This document shows positions 54,069 through 64,000 of a stretch of 64,000 nucleotides of DNA, piece by piece. Each line of letters starts with the position of its first letter. Position 1 is the first letter of the stretch. The position numbers and the translations under genes are program-made. Source of the stretch: an uncultured Pseudocitrobacter sp. (lineage in GTDB: Bacteria; Pseudomonadota; Gammaproteobacteria; Enterobacterales; Enterobacteriaceae). The stretch spans positions 1 to 64,000 of the forward strand of contig CAJYVI010000104.1 of the NCBI GenBank assembly GCA_913778145.1, read 5' to 3'. The notes below the pieces were generated by a model. The model made no database searches. It was not told the DNA's origin and saw only the letters and a program-made list of their open reading frames with translations.

Positions 54069-54085
54069 ACTGGTATGACCTCTTT
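54069..54085. promoter_or_regulatory. FadR-like operator of fadM
   Basis: ACTGGTATGACCTCTTT resembles the FadR consensus (A-TGGT-NNN-ACC-). It lies between fadM and ybaV, near the fadM promoter. Confidence 0.6.
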
Positions 54086-54127
54086 AGTCTGGCAAACTTT
54101 GACGCCAGTGCAAGCTACGAGAAGCAA

Positions 54128-54571
<444 letters not shown>

Positions 54572-54582
54572 TCAAATGTGGA

Positions 54583-54604
54583 AAAGGCCGCGAAAGCGGC
54601 CTTT
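54583..54604 (-). terminator. ppiD terminator
   Basis: AAAGGCCGC GAAA GCGGCCTTT stem 43 bp after the ppiD stop, with four Ts on the minus strand. Confidence 0.8.
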
Positions 54605-54647
54605 GAGGTGTGCATCGCATTACAAATTAATGCGAGGAGGGTTCCGA

Positions 54648-56522
54648 TTATTGTTGCTGATCGACGATGTCGCCCATCTTAATCTTCGCCGCTTTACGCA
54701 GGTTGCTCATCAACGCTTCGAACGCGATTTGCGCGTTGTTCTGAGTGATACCCTGAACCATCGCTTTCTTCTGCGCTTCCGGCATTTCGCCCGCTTTCAC
54801 TTCGTCCAGCGCCAGCAGAACTACGTTGCCCTGCATGTCGTTGCCCATACCGAAGCTTGGTTTACCAGGCTGCGGTAACGGCAGTTCAAAGGTGGCCTGG
54901 CTCAGCGGATCCTGACCGGTACGGCTCAGGGTTTTGGTTTCGCCAAAACGCAGACCAGCAGCTTTCATCGCCTCGTCGCCTTTACCGTCTTTCAGCGCAG
55001 CCAGCAGTTTTTCAGCATCGAGTTTCGCCTGCTGTTCTGCTTTGTTGTGCTTAACGATATCGATCACCTGCGCTTTCACTTGATCCAGCGGTTTCACGCT
55101 TTCTGCTTTGTGCTCAGCGACACGCAGAACGAAAGCACGATCGCCATCGACGGTGATGATGTCGGAGTTGTTGCCCGGCGCGCCGTTTTCGCCCACCAGA
55201 CCGCCGTTGAAGATAGCATCGGTGACCGGTTTGAAGTTCAGCTCAGCCGGGACATTGTCGTGGCCGAACCAGTCGGTTACCACGGCTTTCACACCCGCAA
55301 CCTGCTCAGCACCTGCCAAAGAGTCGTTGTCGCTGCTGGCGGCATCGCTCACTTTCTGCTGCAGGGCATAGTAGGCATCCAGCGCTTTTTCCTGTTTCAC
55401 TTTGTCAGCGATTTGCGCGTGAACATCGGCCAGCGGTTTAACCTGTTCCGGCTGGATATCGTCCAGACGCGCAATCAGGAAGCCCACGGAAGATTTGATG
55501 ACGCCAGAGAGCTGACCTTTTTCTTTCAGGCCCGCGTCTTTCAGTTCCTGCACGGTGGCGGAGTCTTCCAGCCAACCCATGTCGCCGCCGTTACGTTTAG
55601 AGATAACGTCGGTCGATTTCTCTTTCGCTATCGCGGCAAAATCGCCGCCGTTGTTCAGCTCATCAAGGATGGCTTTCGCATCGGCTTCGGTTTTAGTTTG
55701 GATGATGCTGTAACGTTTACGCTCAGGCTGAGTGAACTCATCTTTGTGCTGGTCGTAATAGGCCTGTATGTCAGCGTCAGAAGCGGAAGACGGCATGCTC
55801 GCCGCGTCCAGTTTGATGTAGCTGACGCGGAACTGCTCCGGCGCAACAAACTGGCCTTTATTCTGCTCGTAGTAGCTGGCAACTTCCTGATCGCTCACCT
55901 GCTGCTTCGCTGCCAGCGCGTTGACATCGATGGTGGCTTCACGCACCAGACGCTGCTGGGACACCAGCGCGGCCAGCTGGTCGGTTTCACCCGGCAGCAT
56001 AAAATCGGTACCCGCAACGGCGCTAATCAGCTGGTTAGTGGTCAGCTGGTTACGCAATGCCTGCGCGTACTGGTCTGCGGTCATCCCCATTTGATTCACC
56101 AGCGCGTTATAGCGGGTGTTATCGAATTTACCTTCGCTCTGGAAGGCCGGGGTCGCGAAGATTGCTTTACGCACCTGTTCGTCGCTGATGCCGAGGCCCA
56201 GCTCTTTAGCGTATTGGTCGAGCAGCGCTTCGTCCACCAGGCGGCTCAGCACCTGTTGACGCATCGTTTTGATGTAATTTTCGTTCGCCGCCAGTTCGGA
56301 GAATTGATCGCCCATCTGCTGCTGCATACGGTTACGTTCGCTGGCAACAGCGTTTTCAAACTGACTACGGCTGATTTCCTGGCCATTCACTTTCGCGGCA
56401 TAGTTGTTACCGCCGCCGATAAGATAGCCACTTACGCCGGTCAAAATGAACGACACAATAATGATACCGAAAATTACCTTGAGCACGACGCTATTAGCTG
56501 CCGTGCGTAAATTGTCCATCAT
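54648..56522 (-). CDS. ppiD: periplasmic chaperone PpiD
   Basis: Inner-membrane-anchored chaperone near the Sec translocon. One N-terminal TM (VVLKVIFGIIIVSFILTGVSGYLI) followed by SurA_N-like helices (LDEALLDQYAKELGLGISDEQVRKAIFATPAFQ), a parvulin domain (RYSIIQTKTEADAKAILDEL...GDMGWLED) which has weak or no isomerase activity in E. coli, and a C-terminal helical domain. 624 aa (E. coli 623). Confidence 0.96.
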   Translation of the reverse strand: MMDNLRTAANSVVLKVIFGIIIVSFILTGVSGYLIGGGNNYAAKVNGQEISRSQFENAVASERNRMQQQMGDQFSELAANENYIKTMRQQVLSRLVDEALLDQYAKELGLGISDEQVRKAIFATPAFQSEGKFDNTRYNALVNQMGMTADQYAQALRNQLTTNQLISAVAGTDFMLPGETDQLAALVSQQRLVREATIDVNALAAKQQVSDQEVASYYEQNKGQFVAPEQFRVSYIKLDAASMPSSASDADIQAYYDQHKDEFTQPERKRYSIIQTKTEADAKAILDELNNGGDFAAIAKEKSTDVISKRNGGDMGWLEDSATVQELKDAGLKEKGQLSGVIKSSVGFLIARLDDIQPEQVKPLADVHAQIADKVKQEKALDAYYALQQKVSDAASSDNDSLAGAEQVAGVKAVVTDWFGHDNVPAELNFKPVTDAIFNGGLVGENGAPGNNSDIITVDGDRAFVLRVAEHKAESVKPLDQVKAQVIDIVKHNKAEQQAKLDAEKLLAALKDGKGDEAMKAAGLRFGETKTLSRTGQDPLSQATFELPLPQPGKPSFGMGNDMQGNVVLLALDEVKAGEMPEAQKKAMVQGITQNNAQIAFEALMSNLRKAAKIKMGDIVDQQQ

Positions 56523-56722
56523 GGTGTAACAACACTCCGCTGTAGGTGACTTTTATACCCGTCCTGCCGCAGGTTGCTGACAACCCGGCAAATTCAGAGC
56601 AAATACCTCGTGCAGCATAGCACGTCTCGACCGCTGCGCGTGAGGCCGTATTTTGACAAGAAAACGGGGCCGTTGTCAGCCCGAAACGCGTAGAAACTCG
56701 CAGAAAGTGGCATTTTGGACAT

Positions 56723-56752
56723 AAAAAAAGGCACATCGTTCGATGCGCCCTT
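56723..56752 (-). terminator. hupB terminator
   Basis: GGCGCATCG / CGATGTGCC stem followed by seven Ts on the minus strand, about 30 bp after the hupB stop. Confidence 0.85.
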
Positions 56753-56784
56753 GTACTGTTTCACATTCCCAAACGGGAGAGCGA

Positions 56785-57057
56785 TCAGTTTACCGCGTCT
56801 TTCAGTGCTTTACCTGCACGGAACGCCGGTACTTTCGCAGCAGCGATGGTGATCTCTTTACCGGTTTGCGGGTTGCGGCCAGTACGGGCAGCACGCTCTT
56901 TAACGGCAAAAGTACCAAAACCTACCAGCGCAACATCATCCCCGGATTGCAGAGATTCAGTAACAGAAGCAATTAAAGCGTCTAACGCACGTCCAGCCGC
57001 AGCTTTGGAGATATCCGCACCAGCAGCAATTTTGTCAATCAGTTGAGATTTATTCAC
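56785..57057 (-). CDS. hupB: DNA-binding protein HU-beta
   Basis: 90-aa nucleoid protein of the HU/IHF family. N-terminal helices ([28 protein letters not shown]), then the beta-arm with [24 protein letters not shown]. Start is GTG with GAGGAAGAGA upstream, as in E. coli. A longer ORF reading from 57111 is not needed. Located between lon and ppiD. Confidence 0.97.
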   Translation of the reverse strand: MNKSQLIDKIAAGADISKAAAGRALDALIASVTESLQSGDDVALVGFGTFAVKERAARTGRNPQTGKEITIAAAKVPAFRAGKALKDAVN

Positions 57058-57196
57058 TGTTCTCTTCCTCTCTTTATTATTTATATCGCACCTGAACCCT
57101 TCACGGTGCAACGCGCAGCAGTTATATCAGGACTGTCATGCCCTTACAACAATAGTTGTCGATAACAGTCCTGTCAGCGTCTTAAATTAGCGAGAC

Positions 57197-57233
57197 AAAA
57201 AAAGGCTGGCAAGTGTGTTTTCACCTGCCAGCC
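57197..57233 (-). terminator. lon terminator
   Basis: GGCTGGCAGGTG / CACTTGCCAGCC stem followed by seven Ts on the minus strand, 33 bp after the lon stop. Confidence 0.9.
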
Positions 57234-57265
57234 CTGTTTTTATTGACGCTCTTTGCGCGAGGTCA

Positions 57266-59620
57266 CTATTTTGCGGTTACAACCTGCATGCCAGTAGGCT
57301 CATTTTGCAGCGCAAGGGCCAGAACTTCCTCGATACGTTTCACCGGGTGAATATCAAGATCGGCCAGAACGTTGTCCGGAATCTCTTCCAGATCGCGCTT
57401 ATTCTCATCAGGAATCAGAACTGTCTTAATACCGCCACGGTGTGCCGCCAGCAGTTTTTCCTTCAGACCACCAATCGGCAGCACCAGGCCACGCAGGGTA
57501 ATTTCCCCTGTCATTGCCACATCGGCGCGAACCGGGTTGCCGGTCAGACAAGAAACCAGCGCTGTACACATGGCGATACCTGCGCTTGGGCCATCTTTCG
57601 GCGTTGCCCCTTCCGGCACGTGAACGTGGATATCGCGTTTTTCGTAGAAATCCGGGTTGATACCCAGTTTTTCTGCACGCGCGCGTACCACGGTCAGCGC
57701 AGCCTGAATGGACTCCTGCATGACTTCGCCCAGCGAACCGGTATAGGTCAGCTTGCCTTTACCCGGCACACAGGCGGTTTCGATGGTCAGCAGATCGCCG
57801 CCCACTTCTGTCCATGCCAGGCCGGTCACCTGACCGACGCGGTTTTCGTCATCCGCACGACCGTAGTCGAAGCGTTGAACGCCGAGGTAGTCGTGCAGAT
57901 TGTCGCCGTTAATATCGATGTGCTTCAGGGATTTATCCAGCAGCAGCTGTTTCACCGCCTTACGGCACAGTTTCGAAATTTCACGCTCAAGGCTACGCAC
58001 GCCCGCTTCACGGGTGTAGTAACGAATGATGCCGACAATCGCGCTGTCATCTACCGTCAGTTCGCCTTTTTTCAGGGCGTTACGTTCGATTTGCTTCGGC
58101 AGCAGGTGCTGTTTGGCAATGTTCAGTTTCTCGTCTTCGGTATAACCGGACAGACGAATCACTTCCATACGGTCCAGCAGCGGCGCCGGAATGTTCATGG
58201 AGTTCGAGGTCGCAACGAACATCACGTCGCTGAGATCGTAATCCACTTCCAGATAGTGATCGCTGAACGCCACGTTCTGCTCTGGATCCAGCACTTCTAA
58301 CAAGGCAGAAGCCGGATCGCCGCGCATATCGGACGACATTTTGTCGATTTCATCGAGCAGGAACAGCGGGTTTTTAACGCCCACTTTCGCCATTTTCTGA
58401 ATCAATTTACCCGGCATGGAGCCGATGTAGGTACGACGGTGACCGCGAATTTCCGCTTCATCACGCACGCCGCCCAGCGCCATACGAATGTACTTACGCC
58501 CAGTCGCTTTAGCGATAGATTGACCCAGAGAGGTTTTACCCACCCCCGGCGGCCCAACCAGGCACAGAATCGGGCCTTTAATTTTGTTCACACGGCTTTG
58601 AACCGCAAGATACTCAAGGATACGGTCTTTCACACGCTCAAGGCCGTAATGGTCGGTATCGAGGATTTCCTGCGCCTGGCGAAGGTCTTTTTTGACCTTG
58701 CTGCGCGCATTCCACGGCACCTGCACCATCCAGTCGATATACCCGCGAACCACGGTCGCTTCGGCTGACATCGGTGACATCATTTTCAGCTTCTGCAGTT
58801 CGGCTTCGGTTTTCTCTTTCGCCTCTTTCGGCATTTTCGCCGCGTCGATCTTACGCTTCAGCGCTTCGTTTTCGTCCGGCGCGTCGTCCATCTCGCCCAG
58901 TTCTTTCTGAATAGCTTTCATTTGCTCGTTCAGATAGTACTCACGCTGAGATTTCTCCATCTGCTTTTTGACGCGGTTGCGAATGCGTTTCTCAACCTGC
59001 AGCAGATCGATTTCGGACTCCATCATCGCCATCAGATATTCAAGGCGTTCGTTGATGTCGGACATTTCGAGCACAGACTGTTTGTCCGCCAGTTTCAGCG
59101 GCATATGCGCAGCGATGGTATCTGCCAGACGTGCAGGGTCGTCGATGCTGTTCAGCGACGTCAGCACTTCTGGTGGGATTTTTTTGTTTAGCTTGATGTA
59201 GCCTTCAAACTGGCTAATCGCGGTACGAACCAGCACTTCCTGCTCGCGTTCTTCGATATCCGGTGATTCCAGATATTCCGCTTTTGCCGAAAAGTGTTCC
59301 CCGTTATCCGACAACGTGGTGATACGCGCACGCTGCAAGCCTTCAACCAGCACTTTGACAGTGCCGTCCGGCAGCTTCAGCATTTGCAAAATAGAGGCCA
59401 CGGTCCCGACGGTGAAAAGATCGTTTACACCCGGCTCATCCGTTGATGCTTCTTTCTGCGCGACCAACATGATTTTTTTATCATGATCCATGGCGGCTTC
59501 AAGGCAACGGATAGATTTTTCCCGCCCTACAAATAAGGGTATGACCATGTGCGGATAAACCACCACATCGCGCAACGGCAATACGGGGATTTCAATGCGT
59601 TCAGAACGCTCAGGATTCAT
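57266..59620 (-). CDS. lon: ATP-dependent protease Lon
   Basis: Hexameric AAA+ serine protease that removes misfolded and regulatory proteins. N-terminal domain to about residue 300, Walker [10 protein letters not shown], Walker [10 protein letters not shown], then the protease domain with catalytic Ser in [10 protein letters not shown] and Lys in [14 protein letters not shown]. 784 aa from [13 protein letters not shown], equal to E. coli; 15 codons of open frame upstream were not included. A sigma-32 promoter lies about 80 bp upstream. Confidence 0.98.
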   Translation of the reverse strand: MNPERSERIEIPVLPLRDVVVYPHMVIPLFVGREKSIRCLEAAMDHDKKIMLVAQKEASTDEPGVNDLFTVGTVASILQMLKLPDGTVKVLVEGLQRARITTLSDNGEHFSAKAEYLESPDIEEREQEVLVRTAISQFEGYIKLNKKIPPEVLTSLNSIDDPARLADTIAAHMPLKLADKQSVLEMSDINERLEYLMAMMESEIDLLQVEKRIRNRVKKQMEKSQREYYLNEQMKAIQKELGEMDDAPDENEALKRKIDAAKMPKEAKEKTEAELQKLKMMSPMSAEATVVRGYIDWMVQVPWNARSKVKKDLRQAQEILDTDHYGLERVKDRILEYLAVQSRVNKIKGPILCLVGPPGVGKTSLGQSIAKATGRKYIRMALGGVRDEAEIRGHRRTYIGSMPGKLIQKMAKVGVKNPLFLLDEIDKMSSDMRGDPASALLEVLDPEQNVAFSDHYLEVDYDLSDVMFVATSNSMNIPAPLLDRMEVIRLSGYTEDEKLNIAKQHLLPKQIERNALKKGELTVDDSAIVGIIRYYTREAGVRSLEREISKLCRKAVKQLLLDKSLKHIDINGDNLHDYLGVQRFDYGRADDENRVGQVTGLAWTEVGGDLLTIETACVPGKGKLTYTGSLGEVMQESIQAALTVVRARAEKLGINPDFYEKRDIHVHVPEGATPKDGPSAGIAMCTALVSCLTGNPVRADVAMTGEITLRGLVLPIGGLKEKLLAAHRGGIKTVLIPDENKRDLEEIPDNVLADLDIHPVKRIEEVLALALQNEPTGMQVVTAK

Positions 59621-59701
59621 AGAGCTCTCTCTTAGTTTAATGTCCGCCAGGTAATCAGATGACACAAGTGTGCGTCATGCCATCATTAACATGTATGTCA
59701 G

Positions 59702-59731
59702 TATATGGGGATGTATTCCACACATTCAACG
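59702..59731 (-). promoter_or_regulatory. sigma-32 promoter of lon
   Basis: On the minus strand GTTGAA and CCCCATATA are about 14 bp apart, as in the E. coli lon heat-shock promoter. Confidence 0.85.
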
Positions 59732-59749
59732 CCATGATTACGGAAAAAT

Positions 59750-59776
59750 AAAAGGGGAGATAAAATCCCCCCTTTT
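59750..59776 (-). terminator. clpX terminator
   Basis: AAAGGGGGGATTTTATCTCCCCTTT hairpin on the minus strand followed by a T-rich run, about 30 bp after the clpX stop and just upstream of the lon promoter. Confidence 0.85.
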
Positions 59777-59804
59777 TGATTAACTGATTGTATGAATTGG
59801 CGAA

Positions 59805-61079
59805 TTATTCACCAGAGGCTTGCTGCGCTTCCGGCTTACCGTAAATCAGCAGCGGTTTGCTCTGGCCGCCAATCACCGACTCATCGATAACCACTTTTTC
59901 GACGTCTTCCATAGAAGGCAGATCGTACATGGTATCGAGCAGTGCGGCTTCGACGATAGAGCGCAGGCCACGCGCGCCGGTTTTACGGATCATCGCTTTC
60001 TTAGCAATGGCATCCAGCGCTTCATCGCGGAATTCGAGATCCACACCTTCCAGATTGAACAACGCCTGATACTGTTTGGTCAGGGCATTTTTCGGCTCTT
60101 TCAGGATCTGAATCAGCGCCTCTTCGCTCAGCTCATTGAGCGTTGCAACCACCGGCAGACGACCGATAAATTCCGGGATCAAACCAAATTTGATCAAATC
60201 TTCCGGCTCAACCTGCGTCAGCAGTTCACCTTCGCTGGCTTTATCAGTTTTCGATTTCACGGTCGCACCGAAGCCGATACCGGAACCCGTTTCTACACGG
60301 TTAGCGATAACTTTATCGAGGCCCGCAAATGCGCCGCCGCAGATAAACAGAATCTTGGAGGTATCAACCTGCAAGAACTCCTGTTGCGGATGTTTGCGCC
60401 CACCCTGAGGTGGAACGGCAGCGACGGTGCCTTCAATCAGTTTCAGCAGCGCCTGCTGTACGCCTTCGCCCGATACGTCACGAGTGATAGACGGGTTGTC
60501 AGATTTACGAGAAATCTTATCGATTTCATCAATGTAAACAATGCCGCGCTGGGCTTTCTGTACATCGTAATCGCATTTCTGCAGCAGTTTCTGAATGATG
60601 TTTTCGACGTCTTCACCCACATAACCAGCTTCGGTCAGGGTGGTGGCGTCAGCCATGGTGAACGGTACGTCCAGCAGGCGCGCCAGCGTTTCAGCCAGCA
60701 GCGTTTTACCGGACCCGGTCGGGCCAATCAGCAGAATGTTGCTTTTGCCCAGTTCAACGCCGTTGCTGGTATCACCGTTGCGCAGACGTTTGTAGTGGTT
60801 ATAGACCGCTACAGCCAGGACCTTTTTCGCCTGTTCCTGACCGATGACGTAGTCATCCAGGTGATGGCGAATTTCATGTGGCGTCGGCAATGCACTACGT
60901 TCACGATGCGGCGCCACTTCTTTAATCTCTTCGCGAATGATGTCGTTACATAGATCAACACATTCGTCGCAGATATACACTGACGGCCCGGCGATCAGCT
61001 TACGCACTTCGTGCTGGCTTTTGCCGCAAAAAGAGCAATACAACAGTTTGCCCGAACCATCTTTGCGTTTATCTGTCAT
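59805..61079 (-). CDS. clpX: ClpXP unfoldase subunit ClpX
   Basis: Hexameric AAA+ unfoldase feeding ClpP. N-terminal zinc-binding domain with four cysteines (CSFCGKS... and CDECVDLC), Walker [16 protein letters not shown], Walker [10 protein letters not shown], and the ClpP-docking IGF loop (SGIGFGATV). 424 aa, the E. coli length. Downstream of clpP in a conserved operon. Confidence 0.98.
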   Translation of the reverse strand: MTDKRKDGSGKLLYCSFCGKSQHEVRKLIAGPSVYICDECVDLCNDIIREEIKEVAPHRERSALPTPHEIRHHLDDYVIGQEQAKKVLAVAVYNHYKRLRNGDTSNGVELGKSNILLIGPTGSGKTLLAETLARLLDVPFTMADATTLTEAGYVGEDVENIIQKLLQKCDYDVQKAQRGIVYIDEIDKISRKSDNPSITRDVSGEGVQQALLKLIEGTVAAVPPQGGRKHPQQEFLQVDTSKILFICGGAFAGLDKVIANRVETGSGIGFGATVKSKTDKASEGELLTQVEPEDLIKFGLIPEFIGRLPVVATLNELSEEALIQILKEPKNALTKQYQALFNLEGVDLEFRDEALDAIAKKAMIRKTGARGLRSIVEAALLDTMYDLPSMEDVEKVVIDESVIGGQSKPLLIYGKPEAQQASGE

Positions 61080-61207
61080 GAGTCAAAACCTCTTTTTAAG
61101 TTCTTTGTGCCGCATATGACGACGCAAATGCCATTCTCAAGCGCAAGCCGCTTCGCAAGCGTTTTGCCGCCCATACATAGTATAGCGGCACACTCACGCT
61201 CTGGGCA

Positions 61208-61831
61208 TCAATTACGATGGGTCAGGATGGAGTCGACCAAACCGTACTCTACCGCCTCTGAAGCAGACAAGAAGCGATCGCGCTCGGTGTCGCGTTCGAT
61301 CTGCTCAAGAGATTGACCCGTGTGGTGAGCCATAAGTTCATTCATGCGCCCTTTCACTTTCAGGATTTCGCGGGCGTGGATTTCGATATCCGTCGCCTGA
61401 CCCTGATAGCCGCCCAGCGGCTGGTGAATCATGACGCGCGAGTTCGGCAGGCAGAAACGCTTGCCTTTCGCCCCTGCGGTCAGCAGGAATGCGCCCATAG
61501 ACGCGGCCTGGCCCATACAAATGGTGCTCACGTCCGGCTTGATGAACTGCATGGTGTCATAAATCGACATCCCGGCGGTAATAACACCGCCTGGGGAGTT
61601 AATGTACAGGTAAATATCTTTTTCCGGGTTTTCCGCTTCCAGAAACAGCATCTGCGCCACGATCAGGTTCGCCATGTGGTCTTCCACCTGGCCGGTCAGA
61701 AAGATAACGCGCTCCTTAAGAAGACGGGAGTAGATATCAAAAGAACGTTCACCGCGTGAGGTCTGTTCGATGACCATCGGCACCAGGGCCATATGGGGTG
61801 CAAAGTTATCTCGTTCGCCACTGTATGACAT
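61208..61831 (-). CDS. clpP: ClpP protease subunit
   Basis: Serine protease core of ClpXP/ClpAP. The catalytic Ser is in [13 protein letters not shown] and the His in [10 protein letters not shown], with the Asp further on. A short propeptide precedes ALVPMVIEQ. 207 aa equals E. coli. The promoter upstream has heat-shock character. Followed by clpX after about 128 bp. Confidence 0.98.
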   Translation of the reverse strand: MSYSGERDNFAPHMALVPMVIEQTSRGERSFDIYSRLLKERVIFLTGQVEDHMANLIVAQMLFLEAENPEKDIYLYINSPGGVITAGMSIYDTMQFIKPDVSTICMGQAASMGAFLLTAGAKGKRFCLPNSRVMIHQPLGGYQGQATDIEIHAREILKVKGRMNELMAHHTGQSLEQIERDTERDRFLSASEAVEYGLVDSILTHRN

Positions 61832-61934
61832 TTCCGTCTCCTGGATAAAAAAATGAAACCTGCTGCACTGATTGTAACCTTGTTTGCAACCTTGTGGACG
61901 GTCTACCAGCCATCGCAGCTAATACTTCCCCTTT

Positions 61935-61963
61935 TATGGGGACAAATCCACCCTATTTCAAGC
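61935..61963 (-). promoter_or_regulatory. sigma-32 promoter of clpP
   Basis: On the minus strand CTTGAAA and CCCCATA are 14 bp apart, ending about 100 bp before the clpP start, matching the heat-shock consensus. Confidence 0.85.
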
Positions 61964-62037
61964 ATAACAATATTTTGCCGTTACGCTAACACCGAAACTG
62001 TGTTTTATCACGCTTCCGCTGTCTATCAGTGCGATAA

Positions 62038-62070
62038 AAAAAACCCGCTGCCGGAAGGCAACGGGTTTTT
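62038..62070 (-). terminator. tig terminator
   Basis: AAACCCGTTGCC / GGCAGCGGGTTT stem with T-runs on both sides, 30 bp after the tig stop. Confidence 0.88.
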
Positions 62071-62098
62071 GCTCAAACTTTAAACGCAGGAAGCGAAA

Positions 62099-63656
<1,558 letters not shown>

Positions 63657-63678
63657 AAAACGGCCCGCAGGCCGTTTT
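63657..63678 (-). terminator. bolA terminator
   Basis: AAAACGGCC / GGCCGTTTT stem on both strands, with a T-rich run (GTTTTGTTTTG region) on the minus strand. Confidence 0.85.
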
Positions 63679-63734
63679 CTCATAAATCTGTACGCAACAT
63701 ACTGGAAAAGTTCAGTCGGTTGCAAATGCCTTTT

Positions 63735-64000
63735 CTAGGCGAGGCTTCCCGCGCCGCGACAAGGTGGTGATGCGACGACAGTATCCTGTAACCCCTCCCA
63801 CTCTTTATGCGTGTAGGTGTGCAGCGCCAAAGCGTGCACCGTGGAAGCCAGCTCCTCCGCCAGGGTGCCATAGATCATGCGATGGCGATTGAGAAAACGT
63901 TCACCGGTGAAACGATCGCTGACCAGCACCACCTTGAAGTGGCTTTCAGAACCCGCCGGTACGTTGTGACGATAGCTTTCATCTGTCACCTCGAGAAACA
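63735..64000 (-). CDS. bolA: BolA transcriptional regulator, 5' end outside window
   Basis: Partial. Residues from [21 protein letters not shown] to the C-terminus GAGSLA are in the window; about 17 residues at the N-terminus lie beyond 64000. The KH-like BolA fold with the conserved [12 protein letters not shown] and [13 protein letters not shown] segments is complete. BolA binds DNA and, with Grx4, iron-sulfur clusters, and controls morphology and biofilm genes. A GTG codon at 63989 is internal, not the start. Confidence 0.95.
   Translation of the reverse strand, partial: FLEVTDESYRHNVPAGSESHFKVVLVSDRFTGERFLNRHRMIYGTLAEELASTVHALALHTYTHKEWEGLQDTVVASPPCRGAGSLA

Noticed and set aside
55047-56510. 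487-codon ORF on the plus strand opposite ppiD
   Set aside because: It is the antisense frame of ppiD, with Phe/His/Arg-rich composition and no ribosome site; ppiD is certain.
57215-58300. 361-codon plus-strand ORF opposite lon
   Set aside because: Antisense shadow of lon; composition typical of a reverse-complement frame.
59820-60953. 377-codon plus-strand ORF opposite clpX
   Set aside because: Antisense shadow of clpX.
61853-62083. 76-codon ORF between tig and clpP
   Set aside because: Covers the clpP sigma-32 promoter and the tig terminator; no support as a gene.

Overview
The window is chromosomal DNA from a member of the Enterobacteriaceae. It carries the E. coli/Salmonella core block ushA–fsr–ybaL–gsk–aes–hemH–adk–htpG–recR–ybaB–dnaX–apt–ybaN–priC–ybaM–mscK–acrRAB–tomB–hha–maa–ylaC, and then ffs–ybaZ–ybaY–tesB–amtB–glnK–mdlBA–decR–cof–ybaE–queC–fadM–ybaV–ppiD–hupB–lon–clpX–clpP–tig–bolA. 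Protein lengths match the E. coli orthologues almost residue for residue once starts are corrected. The AcrA/AcrB sequences, several REP/BIME repeats, one ERIC element, and the presence of cdsH and rpmE2/rpmJ2 suggest the Enterobacter/Citrobacter/Lelliottia/Leclercia/Salmonella neighbourhood. I cannot name the species from sequence reading alone. All comparisons with other genomes are from memory.

Layout. Positions 1–1256 hold an IS481-family element that sits where ybaK would be expected downstream of ushA. From 1.4 to 29 kb is core: periplasmic nucleotide salvage (ushA), efflux and cation transport (fsr, ybaL), purine salvage (gsk, apt), heme (hemH), adenylate kinase, Hsp90 (htpG), the DNA polymerase III tau/gamma and recombination operon (dnaX–ybaB–recR), replication restart (priC, ybaM), a mechanosensitive channel (mscK), the AcrAB multidrug pump with its repressor, and the Hha–TomB pair. 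From 29 to 40.3 kb lies a variable stretch: a MocR regulator divergent from a GNAT acetyltransferase; the zinc-independent ribosomal proteins L36/L31 behind a Zur-like site; a four-gene operon (2OG-Fe(II) oxygenase plus a MetQ/N/I-like ABC importer); the c-di-GMP phosphodiesterase pdeB; a flavin reductase-like protein; a YczE-like membrane protein divergent from a second MocR regulator; and a small ribbon-helix-helix pair. From 40.5 to 64 kb core synteny resumes, ending in a 5'-truncated bolA.

The most interesting observation is in the variable stretch. A short ORF at 31915, with a perfect Shine–Dalgarno sequence and three consecutive cysteine codons right after its start (Met-Arg-Cys-Cys-Cys), overlaps the start of the oxygenase–ABC transporter operon. 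The substrate-binding protein of that operon has no cysteine and no methionine after its initiator, and the oxygenase has no cysteine. Together these look like a sulfur-scavenging operon controlled by cysteine availability through a translated leader. This is inference and needs testing.

Regulation that can be read directly includes: the 24-bp AcrR palindrome, sigma-32 promoters before htpG, lon and clpP, a perfect sigma-54 site before glnKamtB, a FadR-like site before fadM, a Zur-like palindrome before rpmE2–rpmJ2, the programmed frameshift in dnaX, and intrinsic terminators after many operons. REP repeats fill several gene ends; one has rewritten the C-terminus of YbaM.
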